64,000 nucleotides of DNA. Origin: Paenibacillus_S sp043945595. GTDB lineage: Bacteria; Bacillota; Bacilli; Paenibacillales; NBRC-103111. Positions within the stretch are counted from its first letter, which is position 1. Each line of letters begins with the position of its first letter. The stretch lies in assembly GCF_043945595.1 (NCBI RefSeq), contig NZ_JBIFNP010000001.1, positions 5,518,001 through 5,582,000 of the forward strand. The letters are read 5' to 3'. The notes under the pieces were generated by a model that saw only the letters and a program-made list of their open reading frames with translations, had not been told where the DNA came from and ran no database searches. The translations under genes were made by a program, and so were the position numbers. This document shows positions 1 to 8,429 of this stretch, in pieces.

Positions 1-441
1 AAACGCCAGTGCGATCGTACCCGCTAACGCACCGTACCCTACGATGGCGGCGAATACGCCCGCGAACATCAAGTCGGGAATAGTCCGCACCAGGTTCAAC
101 ACGAATCGGGAGATGGCGCTCAGCACGGGAACCCGCGTCACGTTGCGTGCGGCGAGAAAGGAAAAAGGAATCGCGACGATCGCCCCGACCGTCGTCCCGA
201 CAATCGCCATCCGAATCGTTTCCAGCATCGGCTCGATAACCGTGCTGAAATAGCTCCAGTCCGGGGGATACATATCATAAAACAGCTTGCCCATCTCGGG
301 AATGCCTTCAATGAGCTCGGGGATGGAAGCATCCGTTTCCATCGCGCTGCCCAGAATGAGCACCAGAATAAGAACGATCGACAAGGTCGTCTTTAGGGAA
401 GACGGCTTCTCCAGCTTCTTGCGTTGTTCGGAAGCTGACAT
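1..441 (-). CDS. phnE: Phosphonate ABC transporter permease PhnE (partial, N-terminal part)
   Basis: Membrane permease of a phosphonate/phosphite importer, cut by the left window edge; about 147 N-terminal residues are present. The reverse-strand frame opens at an ATG at 439-441 and reads without a stop to base 1. It shows a first membrane segment (residues about 19-33), a periplasmic stretch ending in PPDWSYFSTVIEPMLETIR, and then the start of a binding-protein-dependent permease core. The frame overlaps the phnC stop in an ATGA arrangement, so the two are translationally coupled. No phnD substrate-binding gene lies upstream of phnC in this window, so the binding protein must be downstream of phnE (outside) or elsewhere. 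Exact substrate is not determinable. Confidence 0.85.
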   Translation of the reverse strand, partial: MSASEQRKKLEKPSSLKTTLSIVLILVLILGSAMETDASIPELIEGIPEMGKLFYDMYPPDWSYFSTVIEPMLETIRMAIVGTTVGAIVAIPFSFLAARNVTRVPVLSAISRFVLNLVRTIPDLMFAGVFAAIVGYGALAGTIALAF

Positions 442-1211
442 CAGGCGTCCACCCCCAGCAGCTCGTCCTTCTTAATCGCACGTCCGTAAATTTCGGAGAA
501 CCTCTCGTCCGTCGCTTCCTCTACCGGACCGTCGAAGACGACCTGCCCTGCGCGCAAACCGATGATTCTTGTCGCATATTCCCGAGCCAAGTCGATAAAG
601 TGCAGGTTGACGATGGTGGTAATGCCAAGCTCCTGGTTGATCCGCCGCAGGTCGTCCATGACCTGACGGGTCGTCAACGGGTCGAGGGAAGCTACCGGCT
701 CGTCCGCCAAAATAATTTTGGCCTCCTGCGCCAGGGCGCGGGCAATCGAAACCCGCTGCTGCTGACCGCCGGACAGCTCGTCGGCGCGGGCGTAAGCTTT
801 TTCCCGGATGTTGACCCGATCCAGCGCTTTGAGACACAGCTCTACATCTTCCTTCGGGAACAAGCCAAGCAGCGTTCTCAGCGTCGAGTGGTACCCGACA
901 CGGCCGGAGAGCACGTTGCGCAGCACGGACACTCGCTTGACCAGATTGAAGCTCTGGAAGATCATGCCGATGTCGCGGCGCATCCGGCGAAGCTCGGCGC
1001 CTTTGGCGGCGGTGATCGACTTGCCGTCGATTTTAATATGACCATCGGTTATTTCGTGAAGCCGGTTAATCGACCGCAGCAGCGTCGACTTGCCTGCGCC
1101 CGACAAACCAACAATAACGATAAACTCGCCTGGTTGAATGGTCAAATTTATGTTGTTGAGACCCACGGTTCCATTGGGATAGACTTTGGAAACTTTTTCA
1201 AATTGAATCAT
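441..1211 (-). CDS. phnC: Phosphonate ABC transporter ATP-binding protein PhnC
   Basis: ATPase that energises uptake of phosphonate (or phosphite) on the inner face of the membrane. The 256-residue length is normal for PhnC. Walker A GLSGAGKST is near residues 35-43, the ABC signature LSGGQQQR near 148 and Walker B ILADEP near 166, followed by the D-loop SLDP. The C-terminal region with GLRAGQVVFDGP is typical of the family. It is first in a run with phnE, overlapping it by one base. The upstream 150 bases hold an AAAGGGG-type binding site but no clear promoter that I can defend. Related family ATPases for other oxyanions are possible, but the close coupling to a PhnE-like permease favours phosphonate. 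Confidence 0.85.
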   Translation of the reverse strand: MIQFEKVSKVYPNGTVGLNNINLTIQPGEFIVIVGLSGAGKSTLLRSINRLHEITDGHIKIDGKSITAAKGAELRRMRRDIGMIFQSFNLVKRVSVLRNVLSGRVGYHSTLRTLLGLFPKEDVELCLKALDRVNIREKAYARADELSGGQQQRVSIARALAQEAKIILADEPVASLDPLTTRQVMDDLRRINQELGITTIVNLHFIDLAREYATRIIGLRAGQVVFDGPVEEATDERFSEIYGRAIKKDELLGVDA

Positions 1212-1359
1212 AGGCTTACGGTTCCCCTTTAAGATAGATTGCCTGGCAAACGTAGTATTTCGACATAAATCTTCTTTTTCCTTTTTCGGCCCGGCATTGT
1301 TTAAAAAACCTTATTATTTTTAACTAAGATGCCTCAAAAATTTGTAAATCATCCCTAAG

Positions 1360-2169
1360 CTACGACCACCAGGGCACTGTCCATTGAATAATCAGGGTCG
1401 AAGGAACCAGCAGCAGCTGTGCCAGCCAGGTACCGAAAAACCGCGAAAACATGAGCAGCCCGTACATTTTGGTCAAAGAAGCCATGCTTTCCTGACCGCT
1501 CATCGCCCGGTCGGTCAGCAAGGCGATCTGCGGATCGACCAGCAGCGTCATCAGAATCGTCGCAATGCCGTTGATCAAGCCGGAGGACAGCGTCGCCGTC
1601 GTGCTGTATTCCGGCATCAGGAACGACGCGTTCAGCGCCGCGAGCACCCCTACTGTATAAATAGCCGTTACGACGGTATTGAGGAAAAGAAGCCGCTTCG
1701 GCACGCCACCGATACGCAGCCGGGAAATCATTTCCCAGGTTGGCGGCTTAAACTGCTTTCCGGCCACTTTAAGATTGCGAATCGTCACCGATTCGAGAAA
1801 AAGCCGGGGCAGCGATCCCGTCACTTCCAGGCGGGAGATCAGCTTGGCGGATAAGCGGACGGTGGTCGGAATGAGCAGAATCGCAAGCAAGGTGCCGAGC
1901 GAGGCCCCGGCGATAATAATGTGCAGCTGCGCCTCCAGCGAGATGCCGGGGTTGCGCTTGGCCTCGTCGATCATGCCTCCGATCATCGGCGCCTGCATCA
2001 GATTCGATGTGCGGGAAACCAGCACAATCATGCCGGTCAGCGATAAGGCGACAGCCAGCTTGCCCATCCGTACGCCCGCGAGCCGCACTCCGTAGGATAA
2101 TGTTTCGACGGCATGAATCAAGAGCGTCAGCAAAGAAACCCAGATTACTTTATCCAGCATGGCCGGCAC
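1360..2169 (-). CDS. amj: Lipid II flippase Amj family protein
   Basis: Polytopic membrane protein of 269 residues that matches my recollection of the Amj (YdaH) family, the alternative lipid II flippase that supports cell-wall synthesis alongside MurJ. Visible are about six hydrophobic segments, the N-terminal LLTLLIHAVETLSYGVRLAG helix and charged loops such as MIDEAKRNPGISLEAQ. Length matches the family. In B. subtilis amj is induced by SigM when envelope synthesis is impaired; no ECF promoter is obvious here. The gene stands alone between phnC and an ABC exporter, both on the same strand. The call is by remembered family resemblance rather than by a diagnostic catalytic motif. Confidence 0.75.
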   Translation of the reverse strand: MPAMLDKVIWVSLLTLLIHAVETLSYGVRLAGVRMGKLAVALSLTGMIVLVSRTSNLMQAPMIGGMIDEAKRNPGISLEAQLHIIIAGASLGTLLAILLIPTTVRLSAKLISRLEVTGSLPRLFLESVTIRNLKVAGKQFKPPTWEMISRLRIGGVPKRLLFLNTVVTAIYTVGVLAALNASFLMPEYSTTATLSSGLINGIATILMTLLVDPQIALLTDRAMSGQESMASLTKMYGLLMFSRFFGTWLAQLLLVPSTLIIQWTVPWWS

Positions 2170-2214
2170 GTCCCCTTTGTGTCATTTTCATTTCAATTGT
2201 CTCTCTCCCGGTTA

Positions 2215-2264
2215 CAAAAAAAGCCATGCGGCTTTCAGGGCTTTCCCCGTCTTCTCGCATGGCT
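2215..2264 (-). terminator. Rho-independent terminator after the ABC exporter permease
   Basis: Stem AGCCATGCG/CGCATGGCT with a 25-base loop. Read on the minus strand it is followed by a run of seven Ts, just downstream of the permease gene ending at 2313. Confidence 0.8.
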
Positions 2265-2312
2265 GCATAGCTGCATGGTTCTACTGGTCTGCTGGTACTA
2301 ATGCTACTGCTG

Positions 2313-3083
2313 TTATCCGGCCACGTCCCGCTTCGTAAATAACAGCCACGAGACCGCATACATCACGATCCAGTAAACCGCGAGCATAGTCACCGAAAAC
2401 CCGAGCGTCATCCCTTTGACCAGGGGCTCGTCTCCCAGCAGGTACGGCGATAAATCCGTATTGGCAAACAGCGTATATTTAACCCAGTTGTATTTCAAGC
2501 CCGCCAGCATCAGGACGACGCCGTTCGCGGTAAACATCAGAAAGATCGAGAGGCCTATAGCCAATGAGCTGCTGCGGAAAACCGTCGAGATCATAAAAGC
2601 CAGAGTGACGAACATCAGCAGATCGACAAATTTGATGCCGTACGTCTGAACGATGCGGGGAAAGGAGCCTGCCTCGCCCGGGCTCCCGCCCAAGCCGAAG
2701 AAGATCAGCCCCACAAAGTACGAGACTACGAATAAAGCCGCCAGCGCCGTAATCAGAAACAGCAGCACCGAGACGTATTTCGCCGCCAATATTTTGGCCC
2801 GGGTCGCCGGGCGAATGAGCAGCAGCTTGATCGTGCCCCAGGTAAATTCCGAGGCGACGCTGTCCCCCGCCACAATGACGGAGAAGACGAATACAAGAAA
2901 CGATAAGCCGGCCGTCATCGACATAAAAGGAAGCGCGCTGTTCATGCCCGATTCCATCACATATTTGAACAGCACCGCATATAAAATGACGGTCAACGCC
3001 AAGATGCCGAGCATGACCCAGGTCCGGGCCCGGTTGTAAATCTTCATTTGCTCATTCTGTACGAGCCTGACAAAGCTAGACAA
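2313..3083 (-). CDS. ABC-2 type transporter permease (BcrB/NatB-like exporter subunit)
   Basis: Membrane subunit of a two-gene ABC exporter, 256 residues with about six membrane segments (starting near residues 21-43, then 55-75, 100-130, 140-170, 180-200 and 225-245). The N-terminus MSSFVRLVQNEQMKIYNRARTW... is the usual cytoplasmic start of ABC-2 permeases that work with BcrA-type ATPases. The start is a TTG at 3081-3083 preceded by AGGGGGAA, and it overlaps the stop of the ATPase gene, which argues for coupled translation. Such pairs export antimicrobial peptides, sodium or unknown lipids; nothing here fixes the substrate. A terminator follows at 2215-2264. Confidence 0.75.
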   Translation of the reverse strand: MSSFVRLVQNEQMKIYNRARTWVMLGILALTVILYAVLFKYVMESGMNSALPFMSMTAGLSFLVFVFSVIVAGDSVASEFTWGTIKLLLIRPATRAKILAAKYVSVLLFLITALAALFVVSYFVGLIFFGLGGSPGEAGSFPRIVQTYGIKFVDLLMFVTLAFMISTVFRSSSLAIGLSIFLMFTANGVVLMLAGLKYNWVKYTLFANTDLSPYLLGDEPLVKGMTLGFSVTMLAVYWIVMYAVSWLLFTKRDVAG

Positions 3084-4089
3084 TTTGATTCCCCCTCGTC
3101 ACTTCCAGGAACTGATCCTCCAGAGATTTGTTCTGCGTCCGGAGGCCGTAAACCCGGATGCCCGAAGCTACCAGCCGCGCATTCAGCTCGGCGATCTGCT
3201 CGCGGCCGCCGTGCAGTCTTACCGTCACGGTACCTGCAGTATCCTGTACAGCCGCTTCCGCCGGCGCGGCGGTTCCCTCCTGGGCAGCAGCATCGGGTCC
3301 GGGGCCGTCCTGGCGCGTGACCGCTCCTGCGCCCTGTGCGCCCGTCAGCCCGCTTGCGACCGCAAGGGCAGCTTCTACCCGGTCCGACCTCCAGCTGGAC
3401 CTCCAGCACTTCCTGCGAAGCCTGCATCTCTTTGAAGGAACGCACATCCAGCAGCTTCCCGTTCTGGATGATAGCCACGCGGTCGCACATCAGCTCCATC
3501 TCCGAGAGCAAATGGCTCGATACAATGACCGCCAGTCCTTCCTGTACCGTCAGCTGCCGTAAATAATCCCTCAACTCGCGGATGCCCTCGGGTCCAGCCC
3601 GTTGGTCGGCTCGTCCAGAATCAGCACCGACGGACGGTGCAAAATGGCCTGCGCGACGCCCAGACGCTGACGCATGCCGAGCGAATAGGTTTTCACTTTG
3701 TCGTGGATGCGGTGCTCCAGCTTGACCAGCGCAATGACTTCCTGCAGCCGCTCTTCCGTAATGCCTGGAATCATCCTGGCAAAGTGCTGCAAATTTTGAT
3801 ACCCTGTCAAAAATTTATAAAATTCCGGATTTTCTACAATCGCTCCGATGTGCATCATCGCCTGCTCGAATTCGGATTTCACACTCAAGCCGTTGACGCG
3901 CACCTCGCCTTCCGTCATGGACATCAATCCCACGATCATTCGGATGGTGGTTGTTTTGCCTGCTCCGTTCGGTCCGAGAAAGCCGAAAACCTCACCGGGA
4001 AGCACGTCAAACGATAAATGATCGACAATCGTTTTGGAGCCGATGCGTTTGGTCACATTTTTCAGCTGCACTACTGACATTGTATTCAT
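3076..4089 (-). CDS. ABC exporter ATP-binding protein, BcrA-like, with two frameshifts
   Basis: ATPase partner of the permease at 2313-3083. Start ATG at 4089 follows GGAGG. The first frame holds Walker A GPNGAGKTT, signature YSLGMRQRL and Walker B VLILDEPTNGLDP, then reads a false stop. A second frame resumes exactly in register with the family (RELRDYLRQLTVQEG, then SSHLLSEMELMCDRVAII) and a third carries the C-terminus to the TAG at 3076. The first shift, near 3588, is repaired by one extra G in the coding strand (giving DPEGIRELRDYL). The second lies near 3385. The C-terminal region between the shifts is unusually rich in Gly, Ala and Gln. Either two sequencing indels or a real lesion; intact neighbours favour the former. 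Confidence 0.75.
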
Positions 4090-4180
4090 GATGCCTCCAA
4101 CATAGAAAAAGGATAGGTAACTTTTCAGGAAAAGTATACCATATCCCTTCATGCAGACCAAACCGCCTCCGAATGCGGGC

Positions 4181-5035
4181 TTACGTTTCGCGAACGGCCT
4201 GCCGCTCCATCAGCTGCTTCAGCTTGGCTTCGGTCGTCGTGCCGGACACCGGCGTGTAGATGCTGCAGCGCAAATCGGCGCTGCCGTGCACCTGCAGCGA
4301 AGTGAGATGGAACAGCATCTTCCCCGCCTTCGCATGCCGGAACTCGATGAGCACCTCCGGCGAGGAACTGACCCGGCTCTGCTCCCACAAGGTCTGGAAT
4401 TCGGGATGTACTCCCCGCATCGTTTCCAGAAACCGCTCGTACCACTCGTCCTCCACATACTGCCCGTAATAGGCGCGGAAAATCGCCAGAAAGCCGCTCG
4501 CGAAATGCTCCCAGTTGACTGCAAGCCGCTGGAATTCCTTGCGCGTAAACAGCAGACGGATCATATTCCGTTCCTCCGGCGGAAGCTGCTCGAAATCGAG
4601 AAACACGTGGGACGCCGCTTCGTTCCAGCCGACAATCTGACACCGCCGGTCCGAGATGATAGTCGGGCAATGCTTCAGCTCCTGCAAAATCTTCTGCAGC
4701 GAGGGGCTGATCTCCGGCTGTTCCTCCGGCGGCAGCCCGGAGGTCGGTCCCGCCTCCAGCGCCAGGGAATAGACGTATTTCCGCTCGTCGGCATTCAGCT
4801 GAAGCACGGTAGCGACTGCATCAAGCACGAAGGACGAGACTTTGATGTCCCGGCCCTGCTCCAGCCAGGTATACCAGGTCGGACTGACCCCAGCCAGCTG
4901 AGCGACCTCCTCGCGCCTTAAGCCCGGCGTTCTTCGCCGCGCGCCGCTCGTCAAGCCGGCCGACTCGGGCGATACTTTGGCCCGCTGCGCTTTTAAAAAC
5001 TCGGATAACGCCTGTAATCTCGTTTGCCGATTCAT
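4181..5035 (-). CDS. XRE/MmyB-family transcriptional regulator
   Basis: DNA-binding regulator of 284 residues. The N-terminal helix-turn-helix spans about residues 28-85, with RRTPGLRREEVAQLAGVS followed by WYTWLEQGRDI, a very characteristic motif of this family. The C-terminal two thirds match the MmyB-type ligand-binding domain (LQELKHCPTIISDRRCQIVGWN, LFTRKEF, LWEQSRVS), which is thought to bind a hydrophobic or fatty-acid-like ligand. It is a single gene, convergent with nothing and divergent from fabF, from which it is separated by 150 bases. Members often control an adjacent oxidoreductase or efflux gene; here the neighbour is a fatty-acid gene, so a link to lipid state is possible but only inferred. 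Confidence 0.85.
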   Translation of the reverse strand: MNRQTRLQALSEFLKAQRAKVSPESAGLTSGARRRTPGLRREEVAQLAGVSPTWYTWLEQGRDIKVSSFVLDAVATVLQLNADERKYVYSLALEAGPTSGLPPEEQPEISPSLQKILQELKHCPTIISDRRCQIVGWNEAASHVFLDFEQLPPEERNMIRLLFTRKEFQRLAVNWEHFASGFLAIFRAYYGQYVEDEWYERFLETMRGVHPEFQTLWEQSRVSSSPEVLIEFRHAKAGKMLFHLTSLQVHGSADLRCSIYTPVSGTTTEAKLKQLMERQAVRET

Positions 5036-5142
5036 TTCCTCATCCCGCCTTTGAGCCCCGCAAGGGGGTACCCCGGATACTATGATAAATTACAATCTTG
5101 TACTAGGATAAAAAGTGTGGAAAGATACACGTATGACTTAAT

Positions 5143-5159
5143 TTAGTACCTGGTCATAT
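5143..5159 (+). promoter_or_regulatory. FapR-like operator upstream of fabF
   Basis: TTAGTACCTGGTCATAT carries a perfect left half-site TTAGTACC and a partial right half GGTCATAT around a central T. It matches what I recall of the Bacillales FapR operator (TTAGTACC-T-GGTACTAA). It lies 28 bases upstream of the fabF start. A nearly identical 13-base core recurs before the aas gene at 29697. Confidence 0.65.
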
Positions 5160-5187
5160 TATCTAATAATGAACGGGAGGATGCAAG

Positions 5188-6441
5188 ATGGAAAGAGTCG
5201 TGATTACTGGTATGGGAGTTATTTCCCCGCTTGGCAATGAGGTAAATACGTTCTGGGAGCGTTTAAAACGGGGCGAATCCGGCATACGCCTGATTGATAC
5301 ATTCGATACCGCCCGCTACAAAGCGAAAATCGCGGGCATGGTCCAGGATTTCGATGCGGAGGCCCGCTTCGGCCGCAAGGAGGCCCGGCGCATGGACCGG
5401 TTCTGCCAGTTCGCCCTGGCCGCCGCGGAGCAGGCCTGGACGGACGCCGGCCTGCAGGACGCAGCGATCGACCACGAGCGGCTCGGCGTCTATGTCGGCT
5501 CCGGCATCGGCGGCATCCAGACGCTGCTCGAGCAGGACGCGCAGCTGCGGCAGCGCGGACCGGAGCGCGTCAGCCCTACGCTCGTGCCGATGATGATCGC
5601 CAACATGGCCGCGGCCATGATCAGCATCCGGTACGGCGCGTTCGGGCCTGCGCTGGCGCCGGTGACCGCCTGCTCGATCGGCAACACCGCCATCGGCGAG
5701 GCGTTCCGGCTCATCCGCTACGGCGGCGCCGATGTCATCATCGCCGGAGGCAGCGAGGCGGCGGTGACCGAAATCTCGCTCGCGAGCTTCGGCAACGCGA
5801 CGGCGGTCTCTACCCGCAGCGGCGATCCCGCCGGTGCCAGCCGCCCGTTCGACGCCGGGCGGGACGGGTTCGTGATGGCGGAGGGAGCGGGCATCGTCAT
5901 CCTCGAGTCGCTTTCCCATGCGAGACGCAGAGGCGCCAGCATCCTGGCCGAAGTGACCGGATACGGAGCCAGCTCGGATGCGTACCATATGGTCGCGACA
6001 CATCCCGAAGGCACCGGCGCCTACCTTGCAATGAAGGCGGCGCTGCGCGAAGCGGCTTTGCAGCCGGAACAGGTGGACGTGATCAGCGCCCACGCTACCA
6101 GCACGGAGATCGGCGACAAATCGGAAACGGCCGCCATCAAAAGATTGTTCGGCGAGGCCGCTTACCGTATCCCCGTCACGGCGAACAAGTCCATGACCGG
6201 CCATATGCTGGGTGCGGCAGGCGGTGCGGAAGCGATTGCCCTGGTTCAAAGCCTGCGCGAGGGAATCATCCCGCCCACCATCAATCAGGAGACGCCCGAT
6301 CCGTCGTGCGATCTCGATTATGTGCCAAATCAGGCTAGAGAAGCCAAGCTCAGCATCGGGATGTCCAATTCATTCGGCTTCGGCGGCCACAATGCCGTAA
6401 TTGTGCTTCAGGCTTGGAACGACAAAGAAAATGCGGGATGA
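5188..6441 (+). CDS. fabF: Beta-ketoacyl-ACP synthase II (FabF)
   Basis: Condensing enzyme that extends acyl-ACP with malonyl-ACP in type II fatty-acid synthesis, in the cytosol. The 417-residue length is standard. The active-site Cys sits in VTACSIGNTAIGEAF (near 165), the first His in SAHATSTEIGDKSE (near 305) and the second in NKSMTGHMLGAAGG (near 340). The C-terminal SFGFGGHN motif is present. The start ATG follows GGGAGG. It is a lone gene, not in a fabH-fabF operon, so it may be a second copy. A FapR-like box lies just upstream, which fits malonyl-CoA-responsive control. Its stop codon lies inside the terminator hairpin. Confidence 0.93.
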   Translation: MERVVITGMGVISPLGNEVNTFWERLKRGESGIRLIDTFDTARYKAKIAGMVQDFDAEARFGRKEARRMDRFCQFALAAAEQAWTDAGLQDAAIDHERLGVYVGSGIGGIQTLLEQDAQLRQRGPERVSPTLVPMMIANMAAAMISIRYGAFGPALAPVTACSIGNTAIGEAFRLIRYGGADVIIAGGSEAAVTEISLASFGNATAVSTRSGDPAGASRPFDAGRDGFVMAEGAGIVILESLSHARRRGASILAEVTGYGASSDAYHMVATHPEGTGAYLAMKAALREAALQPEQVDVISAHATSTEIGDKSETAAIKRLFGEAAYRIPVTANKSMTGHMLGAAGGAEAIALVQSLREGIIPPTINQETPDPSCDLDYVPNQAREAKLSIGMSNSFGFGGHNAVIVLQAWNDKENAG

Positions 6442-6463
6442 GCACGTCATCCCGCATTTTTTT
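6431..6463. terminator. Bidirectional terminator between fabF and the HemD-like gene
   Basis: Stem ATGCGGGATG/CATCCCGCAT with a seven-base loop, eight Ts on the plus side and a TTTCTTTGTC tract on the minus side. It sits between two convergent genes and includes the fabF stop. Confidence 0.9.
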
Positions 6464-6464
6464 C

Positions 6465-7280
6465 TTATGAAACAGTTAGGCTCTCATAATATTGAGCCAA
6501 GGCCACGATCATGCTGCCCATCCGTTCTTCTTCGGGCGCTACGACCCTTTTCACGCCTTCATCGCGCAGCGCTTCTGCCGTGACCTTACCTACGGCTACA
6601 GCGGTCACTTTGCTGCCGAACGCTTCGAGAAGCGGCTCCACCAGACCCAGCCTGCGGGCATAAGCCATCATAAGCCGGACCTGGGGCGTGCTCGTAAACG
6701 TAACGGCATCCACCTCGCCGTTCCTGATTTCCGACAGAAGCCGGTCCATCGTATCCAAATCCGGCGGGATATGCTCATAGGGCAAAATTTCGTAGTAATC
6801 CGCCTGCTGTTCCTTCAGCCATTGCACAAGGCGCGGCGCATGATCACCATACAGCTGCAGCGCGACCCGCTGCCCTTTCATACTACAGGACTGCATTTCG
6901 CGCAAAATGCCCACGGTAGTGCCGTCGTCCGATTTGATTTTCGCTTCCAGACCAAGCGTTTTTAAATATTTGAAGGTTTTATAGCCTCTTGCCGCAAGGT
7001 TGGAGTTTCTCAGGCATTCCACGAAAGCTTCGCCTGCTCCCATCTCCACCGCTGTCTGATATAAAATATCCGTACCGACGGAAGTGGTGAGAATGACCCA
7101 GTCGGCCCCAGTCGCCAGCAGCTTGCTGATTTCGGCTTGAACCAGCTCCTTTTCGACGGCAACGGTTCCCTGAGCGGGGCGAAGGAGCGGAATGCCGCCC
7201 AGCTTCTCCACGATAACGCTTAATTCAGCCGCCTTTCGCGGACCGGTCAGTGCAATTCGCTTCCCTTCCAATCGTCTCAT
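6465..7280 (-). CDS. Uroporphyrinogen-III synthase family protein (HemD-like)
   Basis: A 271-residue protein of the HemD fold. The N-terminal MRRLEGKRIALTGPRKAAEL and the pattern VTFTSTPQVRLMMAYARRLG followed by VTAVAVGKVTAEALRDEGV are typical of uroporphyrinogen-III synthase, which closes hydroxymethylbilane to uroporphyrinogen III for haem, sirohaem or B12 synthesis. It stands alone, away from any hem cluster. Stand-alone HemD-like proteins in Bacillales are often linked to nitrite assimilation or have an uncertain role, so catalysis is not proven here. The start ATG at 7280 follows GGAGGAG. An inverted repeat lies in its promoter region at 7302-7322. Confidence 0.8.
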   Translation of the reverse strand: MRRLEGKRIALTGPRKAAELSVIVEKLGGIPLLRPAQGTVAVEKELVQAEISKLLATGADWVILTTSVGTDILYQTAVEMGAGEAFVECLRNSNLAARGYKTFKYLKTLGLEAKIKSDDGTTVGILREMQSCSMKGQRVALQLYGDHAPRLVQWLKEQQADYYEILPYEHIPPDLDTMDRLLSEIRNGEVDAVTFTSTPQVRLMMAYARRLGLVEPLLEAFGSKVTAVAVGKVTAEALRDEGVKRVVAPEEERMGSMIVALAQYYESLTVS

Positions 7281-7610
7281 CCCGTGTCTCCTCCACTATC
7301 TAATGTTATTTTATCTAACATTTATATATGTATTTGTACTATAGCTTATAACTTCGTATTTTTCAATCAAAAACTGCTTATAACATCCTTAAATCAGGTT
7401 TATTTTTTTACCAGTAGCGAACAAAAATCTCCTTTTTCAATTTTATAGTTCGTCATTTCCCTCGATTTCAATTATTTCCTCTGCTCAAAATCGCCTTTTT
7501 ATGTTTACTATACCTATTTTATGTTATATATTATTACATATCTTCCCTGGTTTAATGGAGGCCGCATCAGGCGGCCACAGTGACTTTCTAGCACGCGAGG
7601 AGGATTGCGC
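7281..7610. other. AT-rich intergenic promoter region with an inverted repeat
   Basis: This 330-base stretch separates the divergent HemD-like gene and a small membrane protein gene. It is much richer in A and T than its surroundings. At 7302-7322 AATGTTA and TAACATT face each other across seven bases, close to the HemD-like start, a plausible operator. Several TATAAT-like hexamers occur further right but no unambiguous promoter can be picked. No open frame is supported. Confidence 0.5.
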
Positions 7611-7799
7611 ATGAACCATTCCCTCACAATCAACAGCATACGGGCCGTATTCCTTTTGGCAGCTGCCGCTTTCATCGTTTGGCTGGCCTTTGTCGACCTT
7701 AAGTTACTCGGTATCAGCGCGCTGTTGTTCTCCATTGCCGTCCGCTTCTCCATTCTGCTTCAGTATGTATTCAGGATACAAAAAAACTCGGACACGTGA
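7611..7799 (+). CDS. Small membrane protein, 62 residues, unknown function
   Basis: Two hydrophobic segments (about residues 9-26 and 31-50) with a short acidic link FVDLK and a basic tail FRIQKNS. The ATG at 7611 is chosen because GAGGAGG lies seven bases upstream; a TTG two codons earlier is too close to that site. The gene ends in a strong terminator, which supports it being real despite its size. I do not recognise a family and no function is proposed. Confidence 0.65.
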   Translation: MNHSLTINSIRAVFLLAAAAFIVWLAFVDLKLLGISALLFSIAVRFSILLQYVFRIQKNSDT

Positions 7800-7819
7800 T
7801 TTCTGTGTCCGAGTTTTTT
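7781..7819. terminator. Bidirectional terminator
   Basis: Stem ACTCGGACAC/GTGTCCGAGT with a nine-base loop, six Ts on the plus side and six As before the stem that act as Ts for the convergent gene. It overlaps the ends of both flanking genes. Confidence 0.9.
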
Positions 7820-8141
7820 AATGCTGCCGGCGGTTGGCCGAAAATCTCGCTTGAGCCCAAGCGTCCAGCTTTTTCACCTGCTTCTTGCTTAAGAAGCCGA
7901 TCACAAGCAAAAGCAGGATGATCAGTGTGAAAAGATCGAGCTCCCTAAATTGAATAAAGTTCAGCAGGCCGAGCAAAACCTGCGGAATCACGCCCGTGAT
8001 AGCAAAAAGCACCGCTCCCGCTTTAAACCAAAAACTCGACTGCATGCCGTACCGGGCATACAGCATAAAGAAAGTCGATGCCCAAGCAGCCACTTCCAGC
8101 ATAATTAACAAGATCCATTTATGATTCACAATAAATTCCAT
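7818..8141 (-). CDS. Conserved-type membrane protein, 107 residues, unknown function
   Basis: Three membrane segments (about 9-28, 37-60 and 69-86) followed by a basic cytoplasmic tail LSKKQVKKLDAWAQARFSANRRQH. The start ATG is preceded by a GGAGCC element. A good promoter with a palindrome lies upstream at 8209-8256, so its expression is probably controlled. I do not recognise the family. The topology would suit an accessory or sensor subunit but no function can be read from the sequence. Confidence 0.65.
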   Translation of the reverse strand: MEFIVNHKWILLIMLEVAAWASTFFMLYARYGMQSSFWFKAGAVLFAITGVIPQVLLGLLNFIQFRELDLFTLIILLLLVIGFLSKKQVKKLDAWAQARFSANRRQH

Positions 8142-8208
8142 GTCGTTTCCGGCTCCTTTGCGCGGTAAGCTTTTTATGATACGGAAGAAGCACTAGTCCA
8201 ATCCATAG

Positions 8209-8256
8209 TTAACTAACGTTAATTAGGATTATACTAAATTACCGGCTGCTGCACAA
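8209..8256 (-). promoter_or_regulatory. Promoter with palindromic operator for the 107-residue membrane protein
   Basis: Reading the minus strand: -35 TTGTGC (8256-8251), a 17-base spacer, -10 TATAAT (8233-8228), then a near-palindrome TTAACTAACGTTAA at 8222-8209 over the expected transcription start. That position suits a repressor of the TetR or MarR type; the regulator is unknown. Confidence 0.55.
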
Positions 8257-8429
8257 TGATCTTTCCTGAACTTTCCTTTCCTTGCAATGCAAAAAAATCA
8301 TTACCCTATCACCGGATTAGAAAAGGATCCTCACGTGTCTCCCCTTCTCGCTGCTGACTCCGCAGGCCCGGCGATATATGTAATGATTTTGCTTTCAGCG
8401 GCTAAATTTCAAAATAACGCATGAATGCA

